Shown here in pieces: positions 30,154-40,796 of a stretch of DNA of 64,000 bases. A program made the position numbers and the translations under genes. The stretch's first letter is position 1, and the number at the start of each line of letters is the position of its first letter. The stretch comes from Clostridium sp. ZS2-4. GTDB taxonomy: Bacteria; Bacillota; Clostridia; Clostridiales; Clostridiaceae. The notes beneath the pieces are model-generated. The model searched no databases. It was given only the letters and a program-made list of their open reading frames with translations, and was not told the DNA's origin. The stretch lies in NCBI RefSeq assembly GCF_026719745.1, contig NZ_JAPPRQ010000135.1, positions 31,856 through 95,855 of the forward strand, given 5' to 3'.

Positions 30154-30861
30154 CTATACCATTTTATTGATTTCTTTTTTTAATCTTTTAATTATTCTTT
30201 TCTCCAACCTAGAAATATATGATTGAGATATGCCAAGTATGTCTGCTACTTGTTTTTGAGTTTTTTCTCCACAACCGTTCAGTCCAAATCTCAATTTAAT
30301 TATTTCTTTTTCTCTCTCACTTAATTTTCTCATAGCAATAAACAATAATTGTTTATCCACTTCATCTTCTATCAAATTATAAACCATATCATTATCAGTT
30401 CCTAAAATATCTGACAATAACAACTTATTTCCATCCCAGTCCGTATTAAGTGGTTCATAAAATGAAATCTCTGCTTTAATTTTATTATTTCTTCTTAAAT
30501 ACATTAATATCTCATTTTCAATACACCTTGAAGCATAGGTTGCTAATTTAATTTTTTTCTCTGGATCAAAAGTATTAACAGCTTTAATTAAACCTATAGT
30601 TCCAACTGATATTAAATCTTCAACTAAAATACCTGAATTTTCAAATTTTCTCGCAATATATACTACTAGCCTTAAATTCCTCTCAATTAATATAGTTCTT
30701 ACACTCTCATCACCATTTATTATTTTACCAACTAACTTTTCTTCTTCATCTTTCGTAAGTGGAGGTGGTAGCGCATCATTTCCACCAATAAAATATACTT
30801 TTCCAAAAAAAATTTTAAATTTAGATAATATTCTGTTTAAGACAACACTTAATTTTAGCAA
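30154..30861 (-). CDS. sigE: mother-cell early sigma factor, pro-SigE
   Basis: SigE drives early mother-cell transcription and is made as an inactive precursor. The first about 27 residues form an amphipathic/hydrophobic pro-sequence, followed by [13 protein letters not shown], the conserved region after the processing site. Region 2 [21 protein letters not shown] and region 4 [15 protein letters not shown] are intact (quoted within limits). I choose the TTG at 30861, nine bases after AGGAGG; a TTG six codons earlier lies on the spoIIGA stop. 235 residues. Confidence 0.93.
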   Translation of the reverse strand: MLKLSVVLNRILSKFKIFFGKVYFIGGNDALPPPLTKDEEEKLVGKIINGDESVRTILIERNLRLVVYIARKFENSGILVEDLISVGTIGLIKAVNTFDPEKKIKLATYASRCIENEILMYLRRNNKIKAEISFYEPLNTDWDGNKLLLSDILGTDNDMVYNLIEDEVDKQLLFIAMRKLSEREKEIIKLRFGLNGCGEKTQKQVADILGISQSYISRLEKRIIKRLKKEINKMV

Positions 30862-30875
30862 AAACTCACCCCTCC

Positions 30876-31670
30876 TCAAAGAATATCTCTAGTTAATAAT
30901 GCATTATACTCATTTAAAGAACTTAATTTGCCATTACAAAATGCAACTATAACCTGATAATCTTGAACCTTACTTTCTTTAAATACCCTTATTAATTTGG
31001 GTCTAAACCCCTCTAAGTTTCCTCCATAACCATTAACCACTCTATATGGAATAATAAATTTTTCTTCTTCTTTGATATTTATATTTTTAAAAATTTCTTT
31101 CTCAACAATCATAACTGGTAAATTTGTAACAGGTTCTCTCAGTCCATTACCTGTATCCATAAATGCATTAACTTTCTTTTGAAATTTATCGGTAACTATT
31201 TCAACTTCAAATATTAATCTTATTATATTTTGCCTGTCTTTTACATAAACAATTATTCTATGTACAACTATATATATAATCATTAGTGCAGCTAACAATA
31301 TTTTGTAAGAAAAACTATTATACTTCATACTTATACTTATATTCTTATTGAATTCAATAAATATACATACCCCTGCTAAAAGCATTGAATATAAAGTAAG
31401 TATAATAGTGGATTTTATATTAAACCAAAAATCTTTTTTTCTAAAAAGTATTAATATCATAATTACGGCAATTATAAATTTAATCGGTATATATGATAGA
31501 TATCTAAACTTTGTATATATTGTTGTTACAGCATATAAACTTCCTACAACAGCTGATAAAAAAATACTCAGCATTCTTATTCTGACTTTTAAAGTTTGAG
31601 CAGTAACATATAATAAAAATAAATTAACTATGAGATTTTCAATAAAGATTATATCTATATAAACTACCAA
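30876..31670 (-). CDS. spoIIGA: sporulation sigma-E processing protease SpoIIGA
   Basis: SpoIIGA is a membrane aspartic protease that cleaves pro-SigE. Five hydrophobic helices occupy about residues 1-150. The C-terminal protease domain holds the catalytic motif [10 protein letters not shown] near 190. The start appears to be TTG, after GGGGGAAGGGAG; there is no nearby ATG. 264 residues, slightly shorter than the Bacillus protein. The stop is 14 bases before the sigE start, giving one spoIIG unit. Confidence 0.92.
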   Translation of the reverse strand: MVVYIDIIFIENLIVNLFLLYVTAQTLKVRIRMLSIFLSAVVGSLYAVTTIYTKFRYLSYIPIKFIIAVIMILILFRKKDFWFNIKSTIILTLYSMLLAGVCIFIEFNKNISISMKYNSFSYKILLAALMIIYIVVHRIIVYVKDRQNIIRLIFEVEIVTDKFQKKVNAFMDTGNGLREPVTNLPVMIVEKEIFKNINIKEEEKFIIPYRVVNGYGGNLEGFRPKLIRVFKESKVQDYQVIVAFCNGKLSSLNEYNALLTRDIL

Positions 31671-31691
31671 CTCCCTTCCCCCTTTTAAATA

Positions 31692-31724
31692 ATTATATAA
31701 CTATCTTTTTCAAAATTTTGTCAT
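31692..31724 (-). promoter_or_regulatory. possible spoIIG promoter with long spacer and Spo0A-like box
   Basis: TATAAT (31692-31697) is preceded by ATGACA (31719-31724) with a 21-base spacer. TTTTGTCATT on the opposite strand, a 0A-box-like sequence, overlaps the -35; a second copy is at 31769-31779. The layout recalls the Bacillus spoIIG promoter. The match to the 0A box is imperfect. Confidence 0.4.
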
Positions 31725-31790
31725 TTTATATACTCCAACACATTTTAATACTCTACATTTATTTCCATATTTTGTCATTAATTTCTTTGT

Positions 31791-31822
31791 AAAAAAAAAA
31801 GTGCTTATATAAGCACTTTTTT
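31791..31822 (-). terminator. intrinsic terminator after ftsZ
   Basis: Stem of GTGCTTA / TAAGCAC extended by A/T pairs and followed by ten T on the minus strand. Confidence 0.9.
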
Positions 31823-32948
31823 ATCTGTGATGTCTTCTCAAAAAAGCTGGAACTTCTAAATCAACTTGACCATATTCTTTTTCTTTAGAAACTGCTGCTT
31901 CTTCATATGAAGTTTTATGTTCTTCACTACTACTAGTAAATATTTTTTCTTTCTCTTTTTCTTTTAATGGAGGCACTAAATTTTCACCTTCCATCTTTTC
32001 TTCAAAACCAGTTGCAATTACTGTAATTCTAATTTCATCTTTTAAATTTTCATCTATTACTGCTCCAAAAATAATATTAGCATCTGCATCTGCTGCCTCT
32101 TGAACTATTTCAGCAGCTTCATTTATTTCAAGCAATCCTAAATCTGATCCACCTGTAACATTTAGCAAAACTCCTGTTGCCCCCATAATGGAAGTTTCTA
32201 AAAGTGGACTGGATATTGCTTGTTTTGCTGCTTCCTGTGCTCTATTGTCACCAGTTCCTTGTCCAACACCCATATGAGCCAATCCCTTATCTACCATAAT
32301 AGTTCTTACATCAGCAAAATCTAAGTTTACAAGACCTGGAATGGTAATTAAGTCGGATATACCTTGTACACCTTGTTTTAATACATCATCAGCAAATTTA
32401 AAAGCTTCTACTAATGAAGTTTTCTTATCAACCATAGCAAGAAGTCTTTCATTAGGAATTGTTACTAAAGTATCTACCGTATCCTTTAAATTTTTAATTC
32501 CCAACTCTGCATGAAGCATTCTCTTTCTACCTTCAAATGGGAAAGGTTTTGTCACAACTCCAACTGTTAAAATTCCGAGTGATTTAGCAATTTCAGCCAC
32601 AACAGGTGCAGCACCAGTTCCTGTTCCACCACCCATACCAGCTGTTATAAATACCATATCAGCTCCTTTTATGGACTGAGCAATTTCATCTTTACTTTCT
32701 TCGGCAGCCTTTCTTCCTATTTCTGGATTAGCGCCTGCCCCTAATCCCTTAGTTAACTTATCACCTATTTGTATTTTTTGTGATGCTTGAGAAACTGCTA
32801 ATGCCTGCTTGTCTGTATTTATACCAATGAATTCAACATTTTTAAGACCTTCTTTAATCATTCTATTAACAGCATTATTTCCTCCGCCACCACAACCTAT
32901 TACTTTTATTTGAGCAAATTGTTGAACATCAACATCAAAATCTAGCAC
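31821..32948 (-). CDS. ftsZ: cell division tubulin homologue FtsZ
   Basis: FtsZ polymerises with GTP into the division ring. The tubulin signature GGGTGTG, the T7-loop region [11 protein letters not shown] and the C-terminal FtsA-binding peptide [13 protein letters not shown] are visible. I choose a GTG start giving [10 protein letters not shown], 8 bases after GGAGG; an in-frame ATG further upstream (32981) lies in the ftsA end. 375 residues. Confidence 0.96.
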   Translation of the reverse strand: MLDFDVDVQQFAQIKVIGCGGGGNNAVNRMIKEGLKNVEFIGINTDKQALAVSQASQKIQIGDKLTKGLGAGANPEIGRKAAEESKDEIAQSIKGADMVFITAGMGGGTGTGAAPVVAEIAKSLGILTVGVVTKPFPFEGRKRMLHAELGIKNLKDTVDTLVTIPNERLLAMVDKKTSLVEAFKFADDVLKQGVQGISDLITIPGLVNLDFADVRTIMVDKGLAHMGVGQGTGDNRAQEAAKQAISSPLLETSIMGATGVLLNVTGGSDLGLLEINEAAEIVQEAADADANIIFGAVIDENLKDEIRITVIATGFEEKMEGENLVPPLKEKEKEKIFTSSSEEHKTSYEEAAVSKEKEYGQVDLEVPAFLRRHHR

Positions 32949-32964
32949 AATAATAACCTCCTTA

Positions 32965-34221
32965 CTAAAAAAACTCTGCAAAAAATTCTTTTAGTTTTGA
33001 TACTAAACTATCACTATTTTCTTTTTTATTTACATCAGTTCTTATTTTTGAATTACTACTAACTTCTTTTTCAAATTTTTCAAAATTCTTATTTATTCGT
33101 AAGGAACTCGCAACATCTTTAATAATACCTACGGATGAAACATATATTGGACTTGCAGCACCAATATAGTTTGGGAAACCACTTTTAACTGATTTACCTA
33201 AAATTTTAGAAGCATATCCATTAATACCTTTAAATAAAGTTAATCCACCCCCAACTATAACTACTCCAGAAATTTCATTCCCATATTTGCTTTCTTTGAG
33301 CTTGTCCCTCACATAATATAATATTTCTTCAATTCTTGCTTCAATTATATCATGTACGTAACCAAGATCCGCTTCTATAGAATGATTATACCCTGCATTC
33401 ACAGATATTTTTTTATTTTCTTCATCATATTCATTACTTAAATCGGCATATCTAATTTTAATTTTCTCAGCTTCGGCAAATGGAATTTTTAAACAGACCG
33501 ATATATCATTTGTGATGTTATCACCACCAAGTGGTACCATACTAGTATAACAAAGATTTTCTCTTTTATAAATACAAATATCTGTTGTTTGAGCACCAAT
33601 ATCTACAAACGCAACACCCCTGTCAATTTCTTCCTTAGTAGAAACAACTTGCGAAATTGCTTGCTGTTGAAGAACTTCTCCAGCAATGTGAATATCTGCC
33701 CTATTTATACTTTTTCTAAGATTATTTACTATTGTACTCTGCGCTAATACTATTTGAGCATCTACCTCAAGTCTCATACCACTCATTCCTACTGGCTCAA
33801 TAATATGATCATATCCATCTACTATATATTGATGTGGAACAACACCAATAATTTCTTTATCTTGAGGTACAGATATTAATCTTGCTGCATCAAGCACTCT
33901 TAATACATCATTTTCTCTAATTTCCTTATCATCAGAGGACACAGCCACAATACCTTTATTCCAAACTAATTCACTAATTCCTGCTGGCAAAGTTATATAT
34001 ACATCAGAAATACTAATGTCTACCATTCTCTCTAGGTTTTTAATACATTCCTTAATTGATTGAGAGGTACTATCTATATCAACTACAACAGACTTTTTTA
34101 GTCCATTGCATTTTACAGCAGTAATTCCAATTATTCGGATTTCGCCTTCATTATCCACTTTTCCAACAGCACCATATACATTTGATGATCCGATATCAAG
34201 CCCAACTATATATTCGTGCAT
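32965..34221 (-). CDS. ftsA: cell division actin-like protein FtsA
   Basis: FtsA links the FtsZ ring to the membrane. The actin-type ATPase motifs are seen: [14 protein letters not shown] (phosphate 1), [15 protein letters not shown] (phosphate 2) and [13 protein letters not shown] (adenosine). A basic linker and the C-terminal amphipathic helix [14 protein letters not shown] would bind membrane. The 418 residues fit. It sits just upstream of ftsZ, separated by 16 bases. Confidence 0.92.
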   Translation of the reverse strand: MHEYIVGLDIGSSNVYGAVGKVDNEGEIRIIGITAVKCNGLKKSVVVDIDSTSQSIKECIKNLERMVDISISDVYITLPAGISELVWNKGIVAVSSDDKEIRENDVLRVLDAARLISVPQDKEIIGVVPHQYIVDGYDHIIEPVGMSGMRLEVDAQIVLAQSTIVNNLRKSINRADIHIAGEVLQQQAISQVVSTKEEIDRGVAFVDIGAQTTDICIYKRENLCYTSMVPLGGDNITNDISVCLKIPFAEAEKIKIRYADLSNEYDEENKKISVNAGYNHSIEADLGYVHDIIEARIEEILYYVRDKLKESKYGNEISGVVIVGGGLTLFKGINGYASKILGKSVKSGFPNYIGAASPIYVSSVGIIKDVASSLRINKNFEKFEKEVSSNSKIRTDVNKKENSDSLVSKLKEFFAEFF

Positions 34222-34513
34222 CTGGTTTTCCCTCCCTTACAGAAATCCTCTATCCTCTAAAATATATATTCAACATAAGAATCCTTTTTCCTTTAAATTT
34301 CTATACTTTTTTGTATTTAATATGATTCTTTTCAAATATAATACTAAACAAAATACTGTTATGTAATCTTTTTCCATTTTTCTTTTTTTACCTTACTGAT
34401 AATTTTATCATAAATTTTATACATATACCATCTTTTACGAGTAATTTTACTCAGAAAAATATATAACTTATTAATTATAACTTAACTACTTTATACTTCT
34501 ATCATTCTTTTCA
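34222..34513. other. non-coding gap between pilT and ftsA
   Basis: About 290 AT-rich bases that should hold the ftsA promoter. It contains TGATAA-2 nt-TTATCA (34398-34411) and GAGTAATTTTACTC (34439-34452). Neither hairpin has a T tract, so I do not call a terminator. No ORF of interest. Confidence 0.5.
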
Positions 34514-34546
34514 TCATATTTCTATCATTCTTTTCATCATATTTCT
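34501..34546. repeat. exact 23-bp tandem duplication at the pilT 3' end
   Basis: Two identical 23-bp units (34501-34523 and 34524-34546). The pilT stop codon lies in the left copy. Confidence 0.95.
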
Positions 34547-35566
34547 ATCGATAGATGCAGTTAAAGCATTTTCATAAGAAATTAATCCTTGCTTATATAA
34601 ATCAACAAGACTCATATCCATAGTTTTCATGCCATATTTACTTCCTGTTTGAATAGCAGATTGTATTTGATGTGTTTTTCCTTCCCTAATCAAATTCTGA
34701 ATTGCAGAATTTACCATCATAACTTCTAATGAAGCTATTCTACCTTTTTCATCATTTCTTAATATTAATTGCTGCGAAATAATACCTTGAAGTACAGCTG
34801 CAAGCTGAATTTTAATTTGCTGCTGTTGATATGGCGGAAAAACATCTATAATTCTATCTATTGTTTTTGCTGCACCTATAGTATGTAATGTAGATAAAAC
34901 TAGATGTCCCGTTTCAGCTGCAGTAATAGCTATTGATATAGTTTCAAGATCTCTCATTTCTCCTACAAGAATAACATCTGGATCTTCTCTTAAAGCAGCT
35001 CTCAGAGCATCTTTATATGATAAAGTATCTTTTCCAATTTCTCTTTGATTTATTATAGATCTGTTATGCTTGTGCAAATACTCAACTGGATCCTCTAAAG
35101 TAATTATATGAGCTGCTCTTGTTGTATTAATTTCATTTATCATTGCTGCCAGTGTTGTACTTTTTCCACTACCAGTTGGTCCCGTAACAAGTACAAGTCC
35201 TCTTTGTTTTTTAGTTAATTCTTTAACTACTGAAGGCATCTTTATTTCACTTAAAGTAGGAATTTTCAATGCTACTACTCTTATTGCAACAGCATCACTG
35301 CCTCTCTGTTTGTATGCATTTACCCTAAATCTTCCTACTCCTGGTAAAGACAACGATACATCCATTTCTCCTTTTTTATCATATTCATCATATCGATCAC
35401 CTAAAAGTTCCTTTACATACCTTAATGTATCAGCTGCAGTTAATTTTTTTTCACCAATACCAGTAAGTTGACCATTCACTCTTATTGTTGGAGAAATTCC
35501 AACGGTTAAATGTAAATCAGATGCATTTTCTTTTGCAGTTTTTTCCAATAGTTCATTTAATGTCAT
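34514..35566 (-). CDS. pilT: type IV pilus retraction ATPase PilT
   Basis: A hexameric ATPase that depolymerises type IV pili. Walker A is GPTGSGKSTT, with the Asp box VEYLHKHNRS, Walker B DPDVILVGEMRD and the His box HLVLSTLHT. I start at ATG (35566), eleven bases after AGGAGG; a TTG directly upstream is also possible. 350 residues. No other pilus gene is in the window. The C-terminal codons were altered by the tandem duplication. Confidence 0.94.
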   Translation of the reverse strand: MTLNELLEKTAKENASDLHLTVGISPTIRVNGQLTGIGEKKLTAADTLRYVKELLGDRYDEYDKKGEMDVSLSLPGVGRFRVNAYKQRGSDAVAIRVVALKIPTLSEIKMPSVVKELTKKQRGLVLVTGPTGSGKSTTLAAMINEINTTRAAHIITLEDPVEYLHKHNRSIINQREIGKDTLSYKDALRAALREDPDVILVGEMRDLETISIAITAAETGHLVLSTLHTIGAAKTIDRIIDVFPPYQQQQIKIQLAAVLQGIISQQLILRNDEKGRIASLEVMMVNSAIQNLIREGKTHQIQSAIQTGSKYGMKTMDMSLVDLYKQGLISYENALTASIDRNMMKRMIEI

Positions 35567-35711
35567 CAACTTAATTTCCTCCTATTATTTGTTACATAAA
35601 TAATTCTTGTAAAACAAATATGACCTTTTTCCCCTTACACTTATTATTTTCGTAGTTTTTCTACAAATTTTAACACCCAAAATCATTTTATATTCAATAA
35701 AATAATTTCAA

Positions 35712-35736
35712 ATAGTTGGCATCATATGCCAACTAT
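35712..35736 (-). terminator. intrinsic terminator after sigK
   Basis: Perfect 11-bp stem ATAGTTGGCAT / ATGCCAACTAT with a 3-nt loop, followed by TTGAAATTATTTT. Confidence 0.8.
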
Positions 35737-35749
35737 CTTTACAAATCTT

Positions 35750-36454
35750 TCATTTTTGATTTATAGAATTAAATTCCTTATACAATTTTTTCAATGCTCT
35801 TTTTTCTATTCTTGATACATAGGATCTAGATATTTCTAATAATTTAGCTATTTCCCTCTGGGTTCTTGGTTTTCCATCTGTAAGTCCATATCTCATTTTT
35901 ATAATTATCTTTTCTCTTTCAGATAAACAATCGTTTATTTTATCATAAAGTTTTTTTATCTGTATACGATTTTCAACAATTTCAATAACAGAATCATCAC
36001 CACTACTTAAAACATCCATTAGAGAAATTTCATTACCTTCTTTATCTACTCCAATAGGATCTTGAAGATAAACTTCACTTTTAATTTTTTTTGTATTTCT
36101 AATAAGCATTAATATTTCATTTTCAATACATCTTGCAGCATATGTTGCAAGTCTTGTTCCCTTTGAACTATCGAAAGAATCTATGGCTTTAATAAGCCCA
36201 ACTGTACCAATTGATATTAAATCATCAATATCTTTATGTGGATAAGAATATTTCTTTACAATGTGGGCTACGAGTCTAAGATTTCTTTCTATTAAAATGC
36301 TCTTAGACAAAACATCTCCATCTTTAAGTCTTTTTAAATAGTATTTTTCCTCTTTCTCATCCAGCGGCTGTGGAAATGAAGTTCCATTACTTACATAGGC
36401 AGTTAGAAAAGTCATATTCCCAATTACATCAATCAAACAATTAATAAAAAACAC
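35750..36454 (-). CDS. sigK: mother-cell late sigma factor, pro-SigK
   Basis: SigK drives late mother-cell genes for coat and lysis. The gene is continuous, with no skin-type element. It starts at GTG after GGGGG. The first about 20 residues are a hydrophobic pro-sequence ending FLTAYVSNG, which aligns with the Bacillus cleavage region LVSYVKNN. Then follow FPQPL, region 2 LISIGTVGLIKAIDSF and region 4 LLEISRSYVSRIEKR. 234 residues. Confidence 0.95.
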   Translation of the reverse strand: MFFINCLIDVIGNMTFLTAYVSNGTSFPQPLDEKEEKYYLKRLKDGDVLSKSILIERNLRLVAHIVKKYSYPHKDIDDLISIGTVGLIKAIDSFDSSKGTRLATYAARCIENEILMLIRNTKKIKSEVYLQDPIGVDKEGNEISLMDVLSSGDDSVIEIVENRIQIKKLYDKINDCLSEREKIIIKMRYGLTDGKPRTQREIAKLLEISRSYVSRIEKRALKKLYKEFNSINQK

Positions 36455-36520
36455 AAGGATATCCCCCTAACAGTGCTTATTATTATAATATGATTGATAA
36501 TAATAATTTTGCATGTACAC

Positions 36521-38179
36521 CTAAAATTTATTTAAATAATCATAAGTTTTTTTTATAATTTCTTTAAAAATAGGTACAGCCGTATTTCCAGCACTCTTAT
36601 CGTACCCGATATCTTCTACAAAAACAACCATTGAATAGTATTCTTCACCTACCTTGAAAAATCCTGCAAACCATCCATCATAAAACTTATTTTTTCCTTC
36701 TAGTCTCTCAGCCGTACCAGTTTTTCCTCCAACTTGAATATTATCAATCTTCGCTTCTTTTCCAGTACCATGTAATGATGTCACTACTTTAATCATTTGG
36801 TTTCTTAAGATATTTGCTATATCAACACCTATACTATTTTTTTCTTCAGTATGGAATTCTTCAATAGGTATATTATCTTCATTAACATAAGCATCTATTA
36901 AATATGGTTTAACATAAATTCCTTTATTTATAACAGTATTAGGTATACTTATTGCTTCAATAGGCGTTATTCTTTGTTTTTGACCAAAGGCCGTTAATTC
37001 TACATCTCCAACTTCATTGTCATTACCTTCAAAACTTCCATATGTTTCTTCATCAAAATTTAGCACCTTATGAGTCAATCCTTGTCTTTCAGCAAATGCT
37101 TTGATATTTTTGATTCCAACATCTATTCCAATTTGTGCATAGATATCATTAGAAGATTGAATTAAAGCTTCACCACAATTCATACTTTCTTTATTTTCAT
37201 GCCCTTTATATCTCTTACTTAAATCAGGATTAAGATTATACTTATGATTTAATGATATTTTTCCAGTTTTTAATCCAATTTCTTCCACTATAACCTTAAA
37301 AATAGAACCTGGAAAAAAACCGTGATTTGTTGAAACACCAAGATTTATATTAGGTTTTAAATCATCCTTTTGAACCATAGCTTTTATTTTACCAGTACTA
37401 CTCTCCATTAAAACTACACCTATCTGGCTATACATATTGTAGTCACTTTTATTTAAGATATCTTTTACAGTATCTTGTAAATATTTATCCAGTGTCAATC
37501 TAACATAAACATTATTTTTAGGCTGTGTCAGATACTCATTATAGATATTTCCATTAACATCTTTCTTAAAAATATTATATATAAATTCATTTTTTTTAGT
37601 TTTTTCTCTTATTTGATATTCTATAGAATTTTCACTCTTCTCTTCATTTTCCCCATTAGTATTAATTTTATATATGTTAGTTAATAGATTTTCAACATTC
37701 CACCATCCATTTTGTCTATTTACCTTTACATAGTTATATGTATAAAACCCTTTTATTTCTTTAATTTTTGATAATTCATTATATGTTGTTTCATCAATTT
37801 TAAATTTTATTTTTTCATTTTTATTTTTTAAATCTATTTTATCTATATCATATTCTTTATTATAGTTTTTAAGAATTATATTAAGCGCATACAAATCATT
37901 TTTTTTAGTATAGTAATTATTTAAAATAAAGCTATACGGATCTATAACAGCATAATATTCATTACAATATTTTAGCAAGTCTTTGCCATTAGAATCTAAA
38001 AGTGAGTAATTCAATTCTCTTACTTTTTCTTTATAATGATATTGATTATCTGCCATAGTCTTTAGTTTAGGAGAATGAACATACTGATAAATAACTATTT
38101 TTCCTATTAACAATATGAACATTAATAAAAATATCATAAAAATTATATATACACGTTTTCTATATCCTTTACCATTCAT
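36521..38179 (-). CDS. class B penicillin-binding protein (transpeptidase)
   Basis: A D,D-transpeptidase that cross-links peptidoglycan. One N-terminal transmembrane helix (about 10-32) anchors a divergent, Lys/Asn-rich dimerisation region. The catalytic domain has SIFK (Ser292, Lys295), SSN (342-344) and KTGTAE (near 488). I start at the ATG after GGGGTG (38179), giving 552 residues; an upstream TTG would lie over the ribosome site. There is no PASTA domain, so it is PbpA-like rather than SpoVD-like. Its role in vegetative or spore wall synthesis is not resolved. Confidence 0.9.
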   Translation of the reverse strand: MNGKGYRKRVYIIFMIFLLMFILLIGKIVIYQYVHSPKLKTMADNQYHYKEKVRELNYSLLDSNGKDLLKYCNEYYAVIDPYSFILNNYYTKKNDLYALNIILKNYNKEYDIDKIDLKNKNEKIKFKIDETTYNELSKIKEIKGFYTYNYVKVNRQNGWWNVENLLTNIYKINTNGENEEKSENSIEYQIREKTKKNEFIYNIFKKDVNGNIYNEYLTQPKNNVYVRLTLDKYLQDTVKDILNKSDYNMYSQIGVVLMESSTGKIKAMVQKDDLKPNINLGVSTNHGFFPGSIFKVIVEEIGLKTGKISLNHKYNLNPDLSKRYKGHENKESMNCGEALIQSSNDIYAQIGIDVGIKNIKAFAERQGLTHKVLNFDEETYGSFEGNDNEVGDVELTAFGQKQRITPIEAISIPNTVINKGIYVKPYLIDAYVNEDNIPIEEFHTEEKNSIGVDIANILRNQMIKVVTSLHGTGKEAKIDNIQVGGKTGTAERLEGKNKFYDGWFAGFFKVGEEYYSMVVFVEDIGYDKSAGNTAVPIFKEIIKKTYDYLNKF

Positions 38180-38245
38180 AAAAAAAACACCCCTTCTAGG
38201 CAAATTATAACCTAAAACCGAGTGTTTTATTCCATATTTTTCTTA

Positions 38246-38869
38246 TTATTCTTCTAATAAGCTTTGTTTTACTTTAGACACCAAAATATCAATGGCAACT
38301 TTATTCTGTCCACCTTCCGGAACAATTATATCTGCATATCTCTTTGTAGGCTCTGTAAATTGAGTATGCATAGGCTTAACTACGTCCAAATACTGTTCAA
38401 TTACAGATTCCACAGTTCTTCCTCTTTCATTTATATCTCTTAATATTCTCCTAATAATTCTAACATCATCATCTGTATCAACATAAATTTTTATATCTAA
38501 TAATTCTCTTATAGCTGGCTCTTGAAGTATAAGTATTCCTTCAACAATTATTATTTCTCTTGGCTGAACTTCTACAATCTCTTTTTTTCTAGTATGCTGC
38601 TTAAAATCATATATGGGTTTATGAACAGTTTGTCCATTTAATAATTCTTTTAGATGTTCCACAAGTAGTTGAGTATCAAAAGCATCTGGATGATCATAAT
38701 TTGTTTTAATTCTTTCTTCAAAGGTTAACTGACTTTGATCCTTATAATAAGAATCTTGTTCAATCATAGCAATACATTTTTTGCTAAAGCTTTCATAAAT
38801 TTTGTTAGCAATAGTACTTTTCCCTGAACCTGTACCTCCTGTAATTCCTATTAAAATTGGTCTCTTCAT
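38246..38869 (-). CDS. udk: uridine/cytidine kinase
   Basis: Phosphorylates uridine and cytidine in pyrimidine salvage. The P-loop GGTGSGKST is near residues 10-18. The substrate segment [10 protein letters not shown] and YDHPDAFDT follow, then [12 protein letters not shown]. The 207 residues are standard. Its start overlaps the U32 gene by 4 bases, continuing the order mltG-trmR-U32-udk. Confidence 0.96.
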   Translation of the reverse strand: MKRPILIGITGGTGSGKSTIANKIYESFSKKCIAMIEQDSYYKDQSQLTFEERIKTNYDHPDAFDTQLLVEHLKELLNGQTVHKPIYDFKQHTRKKEIVEVQPREIIIVEGILILQEPAIRELLDIKIYVDTDDDVRIIRRILRDINERGRTVESVIEQYLDVVKPMHTQFTEPTKRYADIIVPEGGQNKVAIDILVSKVKQSLLEE

Positions 38870-40095
38870 ATGTCATTCTCCCTAGCTTTTATTAAAATAT
38901 CTTTTTCTTTTAACTCAACACTAGTTTTTGCAGTGAATATCATCTGTGCTGAACGTGCTGCTTCAATTTTATTGCCATTTTTATCTCTCATATCTTCCAA
39001 TACTACTTGGAAGCTATCTTCTTTTGCCCTTAAAACTTCTAACCGTTCTCCCTCAAACACTCTATTTCGCTGTTCTATCATAGCTGTAAAATTATTTGGA
39101 TTATATTCTTTAACAATTCCAACTATATCATAATTTCTTACATATGAAGATGATTCATATGTTTCAATGTTCTTCTCTTCAAAATAAAATCCAGTACAAT
39201 AATTTCTGTGACTTGGCTTCATTAAATATTCCATCCATTTATCTTTAAATTCATATTCCTCTGCATTTTCAAAATATGAATCTAGCGCCTCTCTATATGC
39301 TTTTACAACAGAAGCAACATAATATGAACTCTTCATTCTTCCTTCTATTTTAAATGAATGAATGCCCGACTCAACTAATTCTGGTATATGTTTAATCATG
39401 CATAAATCTTTAGAATTTAAGATGTAAGTTCCTTTTTCGTCCTCATATACCGGAAAATATTCTCCTGGTCTTTTCTCTTCCATTAAATAATACTCATATC
39501 TGCATGGTTGAGCACACAATCCTCTATTTGAATCTCTTCCTGTCATATAATTGGATAATAAACAGCGTCCTGAATAAGAAATACACATAGAACCATGTAC
39601 AAAAGCTTCTATTTCACAACTGTCTGGTAATTTATTTCTAATTTGCTTTATTTCTTCCAAAGATAGTTCTCTAGCTAAAACTATTCTTTTAACTCCCATA
39701 TTGTGCCAAAACAATGCAGATTTCCAGTTTACACTATTAGCTTGAGTACTCAAATGCAATTCTAAATTAGGAACTATTTCTCTAGCCGTACTTATAATAC
39801 CTGGATCAGATACTATTATTGCATCTACACCCATCTCATAAAGTTCTATCAAGTATTCTTCAAGTCCCTCTAAATCATTGTTATGTGGAAATACATTGAT
39901 TGTTACATAAACCTTTCTATTTCTATCATGAGCATATTTCAAGCCTTCCTTTAATTTCTCATTATCAAAATTATCAGCTAGAGCTCTTAAATTTAATTTA
40001 CTTCCTCCTAAATAAACAGCATCTGCTCCAAAATCAATAGCTGTTTTTAATTTTTCTAAATTTCCGGCAGGAGCTAGTATTTCTGGTCTATTCAT
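38866..40095 (-). CDS. U32 family protein, probable tRNA wobble-uridine hydroxylase (TrhP-like)
   Basis: A 409-residue U32 protein. The family signature is seen in [20 protein letters not shown], with Cys residues continuing in [11 protein letters not shown]; these probably bind an Fe-S cluster. In E. coli and B. subtilis such proteins make 5-hydroxyuridine 34 in tRNA. I start at [11 protein letters not shown], seven bases after GAGGAGG, which overlaps trmR by 8 bases. The neighbour TrmR methylates that hydroxyl group, so the two enzymes form one pathway. Confidence 0.85.
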   Translation of the reverse strand: MNRPEILAPAGNLEKLKTAIDFGADAVYLGGSKLNLRALADNFDNEKLKEGLKYAHDRNRKVYVTINVFPHNNDLEGLEEYLIELYEMGVDAIIVSDPGIISTAREIVPNLELHLSTQANSVNWKSALFWHNMGVKRIVLARELSLEEIKQIRNKLPDSCEIEAFVHGSMCISYSGRCLLSNYMTGRDSNRGLCAQPCRYEYYLMEEKRPGEYFPVYEDEKGTYILNSKDLCMIKHIPELVESGIHSFKIEGRMKSSYYVASVVKAYREALDSYFENAEEYEFKDKWMEYLMKPSHRNYCTGFYFEEKNIETYESSSYVRNYDIVGIVKEYNPNNFTAMIEQRNRVFEGERLEVLRAKEDSFQVVLEDMRDKNGNKIEAARSAQMIFTAKTSVELKEKDILIKARENDI

Positions 40096-40744
40096 CAGTA
40101 TTCCTCCTCGTTGTAACTGCAATACCATCACCCATAGGTATTACCGTAGTAATAAGGTTTTTATCTTTTGATACTAAGTCTAAGTAATTTCTCATTCTTT
40201 TTACAATGGTAATTTTTCTTCTCTGCAATAATTCATCAGAAGCTACCATACCTCTGAACAATACATTATCTGCAATAATAACACCATCTTTATCCAATAA
40301 TCTTAAACAATGAGGTAAAAAATGATTATAATGTCCTTTACCCGCATCCATAAAAATCATATCATATTTACCTTCTAATTTTTCAAGGACTTCTATACAA
40401 TCTCCTTCAAGTACATTTATATTGTCATCAAAACCATATTTTTTTATATTCTCTTCTGCAATTTTGATAATTTTAGGATCTCTTTCAATTGTTGTTATTT
40501 TGTTTGTGCCTCCCGAAGACAGGCACATAAGAATAGATGAATATCCTATTGCAGTACCTAATTCCAGAATACTTTTAGGCTTTTGCATCGTTACCATAAG
40601 TTTCAAAAAATTTGCAACTTCTTTTTGAACTATAGGCACTCTATTTTTTTCTGCATAATGTTCTAATTCTTTTAAACTCCCCTCTTCTTCCGGAATTAAC
40701 TCTCTTATATATTCAATCATATAATCATGTGCTATTCCACTCAT
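40088..40744 (-). CDS. trmR: tRNA 5-hydroxyuridine methyltransferase TrmR
   Basis: A class I SAM methyltransferase (218 residues, YrrM family) that converts 5-hydroxyuridine 34 to 5-methoxyuridine. The SAM motif LELGTAIGYSS, the acidic residue in TTIERD, FMDAGKGHYNHF and ADNVLFRG are visible. I start at MSGIAHDY because GGAGG is 7 bases upstream; earlier in-frame ATGs are unsupported. A general O-methyltransferase label is the fallback, but the context favours TrmR. Confidence 0.87.
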   Translation of the reverse strand: MSGIAHDYMIEYIRELIPEEEGSLKELEHYAEKNRVPIVQKEVANFLKLMVTMQKPKSILELGTAIGYSSILMCLSSGGTNKITTIERDPKIIKIAEENIKKYGFDDNINVLEGDCIEVLEKLEGKYDMIFMDAGKGHYNHFLPHCLRLLDKDGVIIADNVLFRGMVASDELLQRRKITIVKRMRNYLDLVSKDKNLITTVIPMGDGIAVTTRRNTDE

Positions 40745-40796
40745 TAGTTTTCCTCCAAACCTAAGCATTTTTTCTGTCATAACTTAAATTCTTAAA

